Positions 44,845 to 56,904 of a stretch of 64,000 bases of DNA are shown here, piece after piece; position 1 is the stretch's first letter; every line of letters starts with the position of its first letter. The notes beneath the pieces were generated by a model. The model was not told the origin of the DNA, made no database searches, and was given only the letters and a program-made list of their open reading frames with translations. Location of the stretch: NCBI GenBank assembly GCA_930367215.1, contig OV884058.1:168064478-168128477 (forward strand). Direction: 5' to 3'. Position numbers and translations under genes: made by a program. This DNA comes from Pollenia angustigena (taxonomy: Eukaryota > Arthropoda > Insecta > Diptera > Polleniidae).

Positions 44845-47800
44845 CCTTTATGTGCTCGGTAGTCTACATTTGTAGCATTTTTGGAGAAAAAGTTGAATAT
44901 AAAAAAAATTTCCACAACAACAGGTTCCGAAATTTTCAGTAGCTTCCTAAAAATCAATTCTAAGCAGTTTTGGCTACTGACACGCTAAAAAGTAATTAAG
45001 AACACTCCCCAGACCCAACTTTTCAAAATGACCATCTCCTGGCAGGTAGTCTACAAAAGTAGACACCATATAAAATGTATGGAAATTCACATCGTTCTTT
45101 TACCCAACTCGAATTTGTTTGAATGGGGCATGTCGAACATATAGTTTAGTATTTTTTTTTTAACTTTTGGTTTCTTGTGCACGTTTGTGTATGCATTAGG
45201 GTGGGTCGAAAAAAAAAGTTGTGCCAGCCACCCCCTCGAATGAAAGATATATCAATGAAGTTTCTAAAACAGGAAAAATTTTTTTTTGCCACGCCCCAAT
45301 ATACAGCACTTTTGGTTTTTTATATGTAGCGCTGCCATTTTAAGTCCGATCTCATCATATCGCATATCGTTGTTCATGGCTTGATAGCGGCTTCATTTTT
45401 GATAGCGGCTTCATCTTTGGTGACTTTTCAATCCGAGCTAAAGTTCTGGGCGCCACTTATGCCATCTCGGATCCTTCCCCCAAATGTCCAATTTTTTAAC
45501 GGTCCACGAAAGTCCTTATAAAACTACGTATGGATAGATTTTAATATGCTCACTTTTATGACACGCCTCCAAATTAAGCCCCTTTTTTCTTTTTCACATA
45601 CATACTACATTAAACCAAGTAGAAGCCAATACAAACCAAAAAAATTTCATCAGTCACGCCCTAGAATAAAAGGTATATTTATTAAGTTTCAAGAACTCCA
45701 AGAAATAATTTTTGCCACGCCCTAAATTACAGTCCTTTTTGTTTTAGACATATAGCAAAATAAAAGTTCTGCAAAAGCATCCATTTTATTTTTTTTTTTT
45801 TTAATGGCTCCCTAATTTTTGGTTAATTATTCAATAATCCTGAAAACCACTCTCTATGGTTTGGCATTTCAATTTTTAAAAACTGTTTCTTAGCCTTTGG
45901 TTTTTTTAACTTAGCAGTGTTTGCTAGTGGACTAGTCATATTTTCAATGAAAGTGAGACGGATGAATTTATTTCTCCATCTGAACGCCTAACTTTATTTT
46001 TGCCAGTTTTGATATTATGTGCCATTTTTCGTGGCACTTTTTTTTTTTTTTTTTGCTCTTCTGGCACTATTTTTCCGTATTTTTTTATTTATTTAAACAC
46101 TACAAATAAAAAATCTTAATTAAGACATTTGTAAAAGCAAACATAATGTTAAATATGAGACCATGATACAGAGTTAAAACAAGAACTAAAAAAATATAAA
46201 GAAAGCAGAATTCTAAAAATGAAAATATACAAAATACGTAATTTAAATGCATAAAAATTAATGCCTTAAAACATATATGCGAAAAATTATAAATTAGGCA
46301 GTCGGTGTAATAAATCTTAGCTACACTTAAGGCGACTCAAATTGGAGCATGGCGAGTATATTAAAAGCTAGAAATACTAAGTTTTGCAGGGACTCTCTTA
46401 GCACATAAAAAACTTAGACATCAGAGGGAAAGGATCCGAGATATCATAATTGCCATCTAGAGTTTTAAGTTAGTTTAAAAAAGCATTAAATACGAAAATA
46501 AAGGCACATTCTAGCCATTAACAATGATATATGATACGATGAGTTTGGACTCTTAATGACGATGCTGTATATATAAAACTAAAAGAGCAGCAATTTAGGG
46601 CATGGAAAAAACAATATTTTTAAAGTTTTTCAAACTTAATATATTACCTTTTATTCTAGGGCGTGACTGATGAAAATTTTTTTGGTTTGTATTGACTTCT
46701 ACTTGGTTTAATGTAGTGTATGTGAAAAAGAAAAAAGGGGTTTCATTTGGAGGCGTATCATAAAAGTGAGCATATTAAAATCCATACATACGTAGTTTTA
46801 TAAGGACTTTCGTGGACCGTCAAAAAAATTGGACATTTGGGGGAAGGATCCGAGATGGCATAAGTGGCGCCCAGAACTTCAGCTCGGATTGAAAAGTCAC
46901 CAAAGACAAAAATGAAGCTACTATCAAGCCATGAACAGCGCTGTGCGATATGATGAGATCGGACTTTAAATGGCAGCGCTACATATAAAAAACCAAAAGT
47001 GCTGTATTTTGGGGCGTGGCAAAAAAAAATTTTTTCCTGTTTTAGAAACTTCAATGACATATCTTTCATTCTAGGGGGTGACTGGCACAACTTTTTTTTT
47101 TGTATGGTGGTCGACCCGGTCTAGTATGCATGCGTGTACTTTGGCTTGCCAGACGGGCTTGATTTGGCTTGATCAAGAAAGAATATCATTTGCCTAGCTT
47201 AACCGTTCCATTAAATTGCTACGAAAATCAAGAAACAGTAATAATTATTGATCAATTTAATGCAATTATAATGTATTTTATCGGAAAGAGCTGTGGGAAT
47301 TTTTATTCCAAGGCATTTTGAATTGTAAGAGGAAGAATGTATTTATTAATTTGATTTTCTAACACAACAAGACACAATATCTTATAGATTACAGCATTAG
47401 AATCAGACAAGTTAAAGTATACATTTATAAAGAAATATTTTCTAAAAACTACATAGATTATATTTAAATTTAAATAGAGTAAAATAAATAAAGTAAAGGT
47501 ATATAAAAATAAAAAAAAGTTTTCATTTCAAACATTAAAAAATTTACGAAAAATATTCCCTCAATAACCTTCTAAATCTTATAGCGTTGCTAGTGATTTG
47601 CAAATCATTTGGAAGCAGGACTATCAGGCTCTATTTTGTTTTTAATTTATACCAATTTATATCAATATTTAGAAAGCAATTTTGGATTAACAGATATTAT
47701 ACGAAGTTTTGGAGTAAAATTAAATCCTTCTATTCCATCGTGATTCCTAGAAGAAAGAGGTAGTTATTTGTCTATAACTAGATCACTTATAGACCGTTTA

Positions 47801-48408
47801 TTTTTAGTTTATGTTATGCAAATGTTGCAAAACAAAGTTCATAATGTATAACAAGACTTTCAAAAATTAGAGGCTGTTGTAATTTGTTGCTGATATCTCA
47901 GACATTTGGGGACCGATATGGCCGAATTTCAATTGCAAGCTATTACTGACTTTATAAATACATATTTTCTTCAGAAAGCACATTTCAACCTTTACACGGA
48001 CAGAAAAAGAATAGACGGGGGATCGTTAAATCAACTCCGCATTTATTAGATCAATATTGTAAAAATTATAAACTTATATAAAAAACAAACTTACGTATGT
48101 ATGTCCACCTGTGTTGGAGGGTATAAATAATATAAACTTTTTTTTGTCAATTTAACCGAAATATTAATTGTAAAGAAAAATCAAGCTTTTTCTGTTCAAT
48201 GCCATGCTTTTTGGCGATTTTGATCTGACAAGCCTAGTGTGCTTGCATATTTGACCTAATTATATTTTACAAATACGCATCAAAGTATGACACTCTCCTA
48301 CTTATGGTTTTTTGATATGTGGACATAGTTTTCCATACAAATACATATTTGCTACAAATGTAGACTTTCGACCGCCAACGTTAGTTCACAATCACGAACA
48401 CATAAAGG
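44845..48408. mobile_element. piggyBac-type non-autonomous element (TTAA target), host of a foldback
   Basis: CCTTTATGTGCTCGG at the left and inverted CCTTTATGTGTTCGTG at the right, each bordered by TTAA (44841-44844, 48409-48412), the signature target of piggyBac-type transposons. A subterminal block GTCTACATTTGTAGCA is present near both ends in inverted orientation. After removing the inserted foldback, about 1.6 kb of its own sequence remains, with no recognisable transposase. Confidence 0.65.
45197..47123. mobile_element. Long-armed foldback element FB4, TSD GTATGCAT
   Basis: Starts TAGGGTGGGTCGA and ends TCGACCCGGTCTA, flanked by GTATGCAT at 45189-45196 and 47124-47131. The outer 480 bp of each side are inverted copies (TTGTGCCAG, GCCACGCCCCAATATACAGC, GGATCCTTCCCCCAAATGTC, AGTCACGCCCTAGAATAAAA). 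Each arm continues into a diverged second copy of the same unit (for example 46380-46660), so arms are tandem repeats of about 450 bp, the plan of Drosophila Foldback. A 110-codon frame (47090-46758, minus) lies in the right arm. It is not matched by an intact frame in the left arm and I do not call it a gene. Confidence 0.8.
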
Positions 48409-48412
48409 TTAA

Positions 48413-51400
48413 AAAAATTATTGAGTAAAAATAACACTGTGTCCTCAAGGATAATATTATTCTAAGAACGACTGCATGTTTCCTATATCACTGCAAGATT
48501 TTAAGATTTCGGGACAGTGTAGAGCAACTACTTTTGGTACGATAGTTTTGAAATCAAATAAGCGCGTTCCCTTCGTAGTTGTGTACAAAAATCTTGAATA
48601 GATGACTTATTGATGTTAAATTTATCATCGTTTAGATTCGTTTTATTTCCATAATAATAACTAACGACCAGTTTCACCAAGTTCATTTAAAACTAACCAT
48701 AACTTTAACTTTTTGACAGTTATAAAGCCCTTAAGTTTCATTTGCATCTATCTAACAAGACCGCAAATTTGTTTAGTCATAAAATTATTCTTTTGTTCGA
48801 TTCTCTTTAGGTTGTTATGGTAGTGATTCTTGATTAGTATATGAATTCTTAGATGTAATAATACTTATCTGAACTGCTGGAATAATCGTTTGGAAAGTCG
48901 GCTATTGCTGATGAAATTAGTGAAGTATATAAATAATTTGTACGTCTATAATCTTCTGCTAACGCTCTACCCCTCCGTTGTTTTCCTTTCTAGTGTGTTT
49001 TGAGTTAATTTCACCGAAACATTCGGGGCGATCCTTTTCTCTCTTCCACTATAACAATTGTTTATCTTCATCCATTTTCATTATTTGTATAGCATTCAAG
49101 TGGGAAGATATCCCGCCCGCAAAAAAAATACCCTGAAGTTTTTTTGTGCCCCTTTTGTGTAGTTGTCAGTTTTTGTTTGTGTTAAATTTATTTAGAGTTG
49201 GAATACGAGGCTGATGAGAAGACTTGGAATCCCCGAGAAACATTAAAAAAGAGCTATTTGGAAACCTCGCCAGCCAAAACGATTAACGTAACAGAATATT
49301 GATATAAATTCTTTAATGTTTTTACGCGACTGGGCAAGGATTTGGCGGGCATTCTTAAGTTTTCGGTGTTAAAAAGGCTTATCCATTAAATAATTCATAG
49401 AGTTAAAAACACATAACTTTTTATTTCTTAACAATTTAGATGACATAATTTCCAAAACTCCTAGACAAAAATAAAACTAATAAAAACATAAAATGGCTAA
49501 AAAATAATGCCCTAACACCCTATAAAATGTTACAATTTTGGCCAATCCATTATTTAAAGCAATAAGCCATTTATTTTCAACATTAATGAATTATTAAACA
49601 TAAATTTTATTAAACCAGTAAACTTGAAATTATCTTAGTTATAAAATTAACTTTTCTCAAATTTACAACCAGCATTAAAACCAGCATAAAAGTCATCATT
49701 CTATTAAATTTCCATAAACGATGACATTTTGTTCGTCATTTATGGTAAATTTTTATTATATTGACATTCAAATTGTTTTAAGAGACATTTTAATTAATCA
49801 ATTAAAATTGAAGAAAAAAAAGCTTTTCAATTATGCACACGAATAAAACGAAATATTTACGTACATTGTAACACAATATTTATTCCACAATATTTGTTCA
49901 ACAAAATATATCCAACAATATTTATCAAAAGAATGTATTCAAGCGGTGCACGTAGTGTAGACTGAAATTAAAATTAACGTTGAAGTTGGTAAGAAATTTT
50001 TTATAAACAGTGAAAGCTGACAAGTTTTCGTACATGTTTTTTTTTTACTATTTTGAATCTGTTTCCAAGGAGTTATTTTAAGATGGCTAGACACTTTAAA
50101 AAAACTTTGTGTTTTAAAAACGGTCGCCGGTGATAGACGTCCGCCTGTGACAGCTTTTCCAGTGCATATTTTAACGCTCTTACAAGTGTTTGTTAGTAGA
50201 AATACTTGGAAAGAAATAAGCTCTGTGTGTAGTATTTAAAGATAGCATGTTGGAGGAGAGAAGTGTTAAGTATTAAGTTATTAAAACCCTTTCGACGTGG
50301 AGTTGGAATAGCAATGTTAAAATAAAATTGTTGATGGGAAAAGGTTATTGATGTAATAATACGTTCGCCCGGTGGTCCGCTTGGCAGTTGCAACAAATGT
50401 GAAGTATATGTAAATATGTTTAATGCGATTATTTCTTAAAATTAGGGCTACTAAAATATAAGAAATATAACAAATGGCTTTCATATTACCTTTTACTTCT
50501 AATTTAACAAGAAATATTTAGAATAGATGATTACAACTAACTACTACAGTGTAGGAACCAGCGTTACCGTTGGAGCTACTAAAGTAGCAATTTGCCATTT
50601 TTTCAACTGCTTTGATGCTTTTTTGCTATTTTTTCAAAATGCACCCAAATGTGATACTTTTTGCAATTCTTGCCACTTCCTTGATATTTTTTACTAAATG
50701 TAGAGACAAGTTTTTTACTTTCTGTGGCCATGTTCTGTAATTGTCGCGTCGAGAAACTTTTCGTTTGAAATGTGTGAAATGAAACAAAAATGCCATATAT
50801 TGAAACAAACAGCTGTTTTTCTCACTAAACTGTGTCTGAAACTTTTTTTGCGAGTTCTAGCTGTCACGCAAGGAAATTACTAGCCAATTTACAGAAAAAG
50901 TGTGCCTGTAACATTTTTGTGAGAAAAGTTCACGATTTGAACTGTCAAATAAACCCACGTATAAAAATGGGGCACAAAAAAACAATTAAAAATGCAAAAT
51001 ACACAAGAATAATAATAATAACATTTTGTTCTTGCCACATTTTTTTATTGTTTAATTGTTTTTCTTTTGACATTTTTATAAAATATAGAAATGTTATCAA
51101 AGCTCGTTTTTTTGTTGTAGCCGACGGTTTTTTTTGCCGCCGTCGTTAAAAATTTTCAAGTTTAGTTGATTTTTGTCGCAGTCAACAATAAGTGTTACTG
51201 GCGTTCTCAACGTCTGCAATGTCACATCGGCTTCGAGTGCAATTTTATGACACTTATAACGTAACGACTTAATCTCTTTTGATAGTTTTCGACATGAGTT
51301 ACAGACACACTTTTTTCTCACTTTTCGAGAAACGATGGAATATTTTGTTTCACATCTTTTCGATGCGAAAAGTTCTCACTAAAGTTTCAGATCATGGGTA

Positions 51401-51591
51401 GTGTTTTATTAAAATGAAAAGTAATGAAGTTTACATATATATGTAAGCAAGTTTATATGAAACCTTTTTTCTTGTAATGCCAGGTTAGCTTACGTATTTA
51501 TTTTGAATAAATTATGTAAACGTGTACATATTTCCAGGCAAGTGCACTAGGAAAGTGCCACTTGTTTTAATGCGCATACTTATCTCTGTAT
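48413..51591. other. Non-coding, largely unique-looking
   Basis: No supported gene apart from the doubtful fragment at 49189-49302. A partial GACCAGTTTCACCAAG MITE end is at 48665, and 50740-51400 has weak inverted phrases (CGAGAAACTTTTCG / CTTTTCGAGAAACG) that may be a decayed TIR element. Confidence 0.35.
49189..49302 (+). pseudogene. Possible chromodomain fragment
   Basis: After a TTTATTTAG acceptor-like site the frame reads LEYEADEKTWNPRETLKKS then a stop at 49300. The pattern L-x-Y-x-x-x-D-E-x-T-W-x-P-x-E-x-L is that of the second half of a chromodomain, as found in chromatin proteins and some LTR integrases. Only about 35 codons are open and no first half is visible. Doubtful. Confidence 0.25.
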
Positions 51592-52102
51592 CAGAGATCA
51601 GCAATGAATCGTTTTTTCGCTACTCATACTGACTCATGCAATTGTAAGTATACCCAGCCAGCATTTACATATAAAAATAAGCGTTTTGTAAGCGTTAAAA
51701 TGTAAGCAAAACACTTATAAAACGCTGCTGTGACCTTTACAAAAGACATCAAAGCAAGGGTTTTATAATCGAAAAGCACCCAACTTTATAAGCGTTAAAA
51801 AGACGATTGCAAAACATGTTTGTTAAGTAACGTAATTACATGTTTTCTAAATGTTTAAAAAACACGTTTTGAAAATGCTTAAAAAACACGTATTTTAAAT
51901 GAAATTAGTAAGCGTTTTAAACATTTACTTTGTTTTGGATATGTTTTTTTATTGATACATTTAAAAAATCATTTTTAATATACAATTTTTTTATTAATAG
52001 AAAAATATTAAATTACAATATAAAAATAGGAACTTCATTGTTGTTTCATTTAAAAAATCATTAATAATTAGAATTTTAGTTTACTTTTTTTGTTGTTTTA
52101 AT

Positions 52103-52560
52103 TTAAATGCGATTTTTTGCGTACTGGAAATATGACTTAGAGGCAAACACAAAGTCCTCTTCCTTGCCTCCATTTTTAGCAAAAGTTTCTGCAATAGAAT
52201 TTAAATATGAATATTAACATGTAACTAGAAACTTATTCAACGTATTTCACTTACGTCGAATGGCAGTGGCGACAGTGAATACCCTAATGCACTTCTTATC
52301 TGCAGTTCTTCGCCAGGAAAAGCTCTCAGCAACGTTGTCAGTCATGATCTTCTGCCACGCTTTCGTAACAAATTTTCTCGAATTGGATGTTGACAATGTT
52401 TTTAGATCTGCCTTCTAAAAAAAGAAATAAAATCGCCATCAGTATACAGCCACCGGACATTTCAAATTCACTCTGGGTACTTACAGAACTTGCAGCCGCA
52501 CCGTTCCAAAGATGCTCAAAAATTTCGGTGCTGCTGCGCACAACACTTTTCTTCTTTTTG
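52103..52560 (-). CDS. DUF4806-like protein, last three exons, carried in a TIR element
   Basis: Read on the minus strand: acceptor CTGCAG, exon 52560-52485 (KKKKSVVRSSTEIFEHLWNG), donor GTAAGTACC; acceptor TTTTTTTAG, exon 52414-52255 (53 codons plus one base: KFVTKAWQKIMTDNVAESF, SWRRTADKKCIRVF), donor GTAAGTG; acceptor TCTATTGCAG, exon 52188-52103 (TFAKNGGKEEDFVFASKS, YFQYAKNRI, stop). All junctions keep one frame: 106 residues with no stop. The arrangement W-R-x-T, K-K, hydrophobic helix, E-E-D, then a helix ending A-K-N-R is that of the C-terminal domain DUF4806, as I remember it from insect proteins, which may help bind nucleic acid or partners (inference). No 5' exon in phase was found; the minisatellite lies where it would be. 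Confidence 0.6.
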
Positions 52561-52705
52561 CTGCAGACATTAAATAAGTAGATAATTACCTTTTTTAATA
52601 GCAAATGATAATTAAAAGTATCAAACGCACTCAATTTAACAACATTAACAACAATTTATTAACACAATTTATTATAACAATTTTTAACGCCGAGAATGAC
52701 ACGTT

Positions 52706-52960
52706 TTGCTTAAATTTATGAAACACTTGCATTTGCAAGCAAATTGTCAACGACGTTCGCCAAACACTTGCATTTGCAAGCAAATTACTAAAAATATTCG
52801 CAAAACTCTTGCGTTAGCAAGCAAATTGTCAGCGACGTTCGCAAAACACTTGCATTTGCAAGCAAATTACCAAAAACATTCACAAAACACTTGCAATAGC
52901 AAGCAAATTGTTAACGATATTCGCAAAACTCTTATTTATGCAAGCTTGCTGCAATCTTAA
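52706..52960. repeat. 43-bp minisatellite in the right end of the TIR element
   Basis: About six units of CACTTGCATTTGCAAGCAAA plus TTnnCnACGnTCGCAAAA. The unit contains a small palindrome (TTGCATTTGCAAGCAA) and resembles the element's subterminal ACAAAACGCTTG motif. The open frame through it (84 codons) is a by-product of a stop-free unit. Confidence 0.85.
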
Positions 52961-53545
52961 TTTACAAAACGCTTGTCAATATGTTTGATGGGTAAGTGCG
53001 TAGAAATCATTTCAACTTAACTACTCTGATTCACTCATACTCACAAGAGAAATATTTATGAGTGCGACGTCGACATTATACGCATACTCATAAATGACCT
53101 CAGCTTGATTTATAATTTCAAGAAAATACTTACAAAACTCACAATGATTCAAATCATTTAGCTCATCCATTTACCGTTTTAACATAACAGAGAAAACACA
53201 CAACTTAATAATCAGCGCTGCCAGATAAATTTGCTGAAAAATCGTCCACTTCATACATGTAACTTTAGTAAACTGTAATTGCCAAATCGTCACTTTGCTA
53301 TTTCGGGGACAAAAATGGCAGCCTCGCATTTTGCTTCGCCTATACACATTGACTTGAGTAGATTCTAAATCAAACACAGCAAATGTTGCCAAGTATGAGT
53401 AAGATGAATAAAATGAAACTTTTGAGTGAATATGAGTTTGAATTACTTTGGAATAAGTATGAGTGCGTATAAGTACAAGAATTTATGAGTCATGATTTAG
53501 CTCTACTCACTTTTTCACTACTCATTGCTGATCTCTGCTCTGTAT

Positions 53546-55741
53546 TAATTAGGGTTGTCAGATTTTTTTTTATCTTCGTTGCCAATTAAACAGAAAAAAT
53601 TGGCAAAATTCGACAAATTTAATTTTCTTCAGATTTTTGTTAAGAAAAATTAGCAGTAAATCGCAAAATTTGATTTGTTTTGTAACACTGCATTTACACT
53701 ACTTTCATGAAATTTCTGTATACATACGTATTGTAAATAATGAATTCTGAATATAATAATTATTTTCATGGTAAATGGTTCCGATTTAAGTCATTGGGAT
53801 TGACTCAATCTAATGACAGATTGCCTAATCGCACTGATGATTATTTTTATTACACTGACAGCGACTCGTCATTTCTGTGTTGCTGATGACAATTTGGCCA
53901 AGTGATTATTAGCCTGACATCAAAGTGATAGAACTGATGTCAAAATACATAATACAAACATATTTACAGTTTTTTATAAGACAAATATTAAAGATCCACC
54001 GCTTTCTCAAGTAATTTAAAACTTATTTTAGTAAATTGTAAACATGACATCTGTTAAAAGAAAAAAAAAAAAAAAAAAAATATGTCAAAGGACATACGAC
54101 ACAGTAGAACCTTTAAGCATTTGCAATTTTTATTGCATTGTGTATAAATCTTCAATTAACTTCGTTATTGGGACAATATTTAGCACATGGTTTGCTACAT
54201 TTGCTAAAACCTGTCTTAAGCTTCTTATTCAATTGTTCTCTCTGTAGATCTACAACTTTCTATTACTCCATTATACTGTTAGTTTCCGTGAATAATTTGT
54301 ATGCTACTGTATATCCGGGCTTACAAATTTACTTCTCTTTGATCTTGAATTGTCTTAATTATGAATAAGTTAAACTAAGTAAAGAATCGATAAATACGTG
54401 TTAGTCCTGCTGTATTTTATAACATTTTTATAAATGTATGTATGTATATCCCCTGTTAGTACTTGAGCAAATGCTACTTCACTAATTCTGGAAAACAATA
54501 AGTCGTATAATACAAATTTAAGTCCCATTTGGCTACAGAAGGTCGTATAAACTTAAAATACCTGTTAACAATATAATAAAGTAACTAAATTCATGGTAAT
54601 AATAAAATAAAATACCTTTTTTGTAACTTTGCAAAAGTAAATACAATATTGTCAATATTGTGTGTATGTTTGTGTTTGTTTTTTTTTCTGTTCAAATAAG
54701 AGAAAAATAAATATATAGTATGTGTATTAAATTAAGCGTAATGTTCAACTCAACAACATTATAAAGGACAATAGACGCAAATAAATCTGTACTTATACAC
54801 AGAGATCCCCAAAGGACACACAATAATATACACAAGCAAAAACACTTACCCATACACATTCACGCAGTATGTTGTTGCCGTAAAAATAAACAAACAGTTT
54901 GACTTCAATCCTGCAAACATTTGTTATTGCTGAGGTACGGAAAAGCAATCGCTATTATCTAATTTCCCATCGCGAATGCTCTTTTGTCGACACAATAAAT
55001 ACAAATATAATTGTCCAAATCACAAGCTCTGTCATTTGGCTTATCGTTTCATAAAACAGGATTTTTGTTTATGCACTTGTGAACAGACAAATTATTTCAA
55101 TGTAGTCAATTTAATTCGAGTGAATTATTTACGATGATCAACAAATATCTTTTGCTAATAAAAGTGATACTGAAAAAAGTGAATAAATTACTGCCTTACG
55201 CGACCAATATACATTATTTGAACTGAATTGAAGAAGTTCACAAACTGAACTGAAAGATTTTAAATTAATTGTAAAATTTTTTAAATACTTAATTTTTTTT
55301 TTTTTTTTTTTTGCAAAAGAAAATAACAATCATAAATTCTGACAGCTAATCAAGAGACTCGAGCACACTTAGGGCTAAAAAATCAGAGCAAGTTAAACTC
55401 TCTTTTTGGTTTAAAATGTGTTTAAACCAACAAATCTGTAAATCACTAAACATATAAACCATCTTTAAACGCATAAAATTGGGCGTTTAAACTACCAATA
55501 CATACTATATGAATTTGATAAGATTTATCGTAGTGCTGCCACATGTTATTTTTTTAACCACATATAATACATGGTACACTGATTTACAGTTGTTGAGCTT
55601 AAACTATATATAAATTCAAGTTTAGTTCAACTAAACCAGCTTTTAAACCATCAGTGATTTATTAGCCATTAGTATTCAGCTTGAAAAAATCTTTTGATTT
55701 TTTTTCAACCAGCTCGACTACTGGCAAACTAATCCATTGAC
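53546..55741. other. Non-coding, mostly unique-looking
   Basis: No supported gene. A long A-run is at 54060-54080 and a T-run at 55291-55311. 54740-55100 looks less repetitive than average and could hold host regulatory sequence. Confidence 0.35.
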
Positions 55742-55744
55742 TAA

Positions 55745-56104
55745 AGGCAGAATTAGTCTTTACTTTCTGTTTCTATTCTGTTCCATGGCGTTCTGTTTCC
55801 AAATTGTTATAGTTACCTTTTCTGTAGCAACCGTCCATTGTTTCATTTCAATCACTTTAATACAACTAAATTTGAAGAAATTAAATTTTATGAATTCTTA
55901 AAATCAAAAATAGTTTATTTCAACATAAAAATGTATTTTTTATTATTTATTTTGCTGTGACTTACAATAACTTAACAATTTTTTTGATTTTAACAAACTG
56001 AACCGCAGCAGAACAGAAAAACTAATCAATTTCACAGGTTTTTTAATAACAAAAACAAATCAGCTGATTCGTAACAGAACAGAAAGTAAAGACTAACTGA
56101 GCCT
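55745..56104. mobile_element. 360-bp Harbinger-type MITE, TAA duplication (copy 1 of inverted pair)
   Basis: AGGCAGAATTAGTCTTTACT, TTCTGTT faces inverted AGGCTCAGTTAGTCTTTACT, TTCTGTT, with TAA at 55742-55744 and 56105-56107. Interior matches the reverse complement of 56221-56617. Confidence 0.85.
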
Positions 56105-56220
56105 TAAGCCATACACGCTTTGTTTTCGACAAGAACCGACTCAGTTGACAATTGAATTGAAACGTGTATGGGCTGCTTTATTAATTGTATTTTCTTAAAT
56201 AAATACGTTCATGCACATTA

Positions 56221-56617
56221 AGGCTCAGTTAGTCTTTACTTTCTGTTCTGTTACGAATCAGCTGATTTGTTTTTGTTATTCAAAAACCTGTGAAATTGAT
56301 TAGTTTTTCTGTTCTGTTGCGGTTCAGTTTGTTAAAATCAAAAACTTGTTAAGTAATTGTAAGTGACAGCAAAAAAAATAATAATAAATTCATATTTATA
56401 TTGAAATAAACTATTTTTTGATTTTAAGAATTCATAAAATTTAATTTCTTCAAATTTATTTGCATTAAAGTGATTGAAATAAAACATTGGACGGTGCAAA
56501 ACTAATAAATTTGTCATAAATGGCTGATAAGTTGCTACAGAAAAAGTAACTATTACAATTTCGTAACAGAACGGCACGGAACAGAACAGAAACAGAAAGT
56601 AAAGACTTATTCTGCCT
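56221..56617. mobile_element. 397-bp Harbinger-type MITE, TTA duplication (copy 2, opposite orientation)
   Basis: AGGCTCAGTTAGTCTTTACT at the left, inverse of AGTAAAGACTTATTCTGCCT at the right, with TTA at 56218-56220 and 56618-56620. Same family as 55745-56104 in opposite orientation. 116 bp separate the two. Confidence 0.85.
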
Positions 56618-56904
56618 TTATTCGATACCATGAAATTAAGACAGGTATGGGAGTTTTAATTTGAGGCGAAATGGTAATAAATGTTAATTGAACAAATGGA
56701 AATGAACATATAGGCGTATATTCATAAATTATTACCAAGTGTTAACTTTTTTAAGTGCCTATTTAAGTTATTCACAGATGATTACTTTCAGCATAAAAAG
56801 TTTACACTTAATTAAAGGTAAAGCTGTAAGTAAATGCCAACTAACTTATACATTCAAAGAACAGCTGATTGATATCATTTTATAATTTATTTCAATAGCA
56901 CAAC
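56618..56904. other. Non-coding
   Basis: AT-rich; nothing recognised. Confidence 0.4.

Larger units (their letters stand above)
51653..52992. mobile_element. TIR element carrying a spliced DUF4806-like gene 3' end
   Basis: Left end CCCAGCCAGCATTTACATAT, then AAGCGTTTTGTAA. Right end inverted CCCATCAAACATATTGAC, then AAGCGTTTTGTAA. TA on both sides (51651-51652, 52993-52994) suggests a TA target. ACAAAACnCTTG / AAACACGTnTTnAAA repeats crowd both ends and expand on the right into a minisatellite (52706-52960). Instead of transposase the interior holds three minus-strand exons (52103-52560). Confidence 0.7.
51592..53537. mobile_element. hAT-type element, TSD CTCTGTAT, split by a second element
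   Basis: CAGAGATCAGCAATGAATCG faces inverted CAGAGATCAGCAATGAGTAG. The 8-bp repeat CTCTGTAT borders both ends (51584-51591, 53538-53545). Its own sequence is only about 0.6 kb, rich in ACTCATAC motifs like those in the hAT-type element at 4038-5226, and it hosts the element at 51653-52992. Confidence 0.8.

Noticed and set aside
46758..47090. 110-codon minus-strand ORF in the right arm of FB4
   Set aside because: The left arm, an inverted copy of the same sequence, does not keep the frame intact. No domain is visible, so it is likely chance.
50740..51400. Possible TIR element with CGAGAAACTTTTCG phrases
   Set aside because: Matches are short and out of register, and no target duplication was found.
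52706..52960. 84-codon ORF in the minisatellite
   Set aside because: Every unit lacks a stop in that frame, so the ORF is a property of the repeat.
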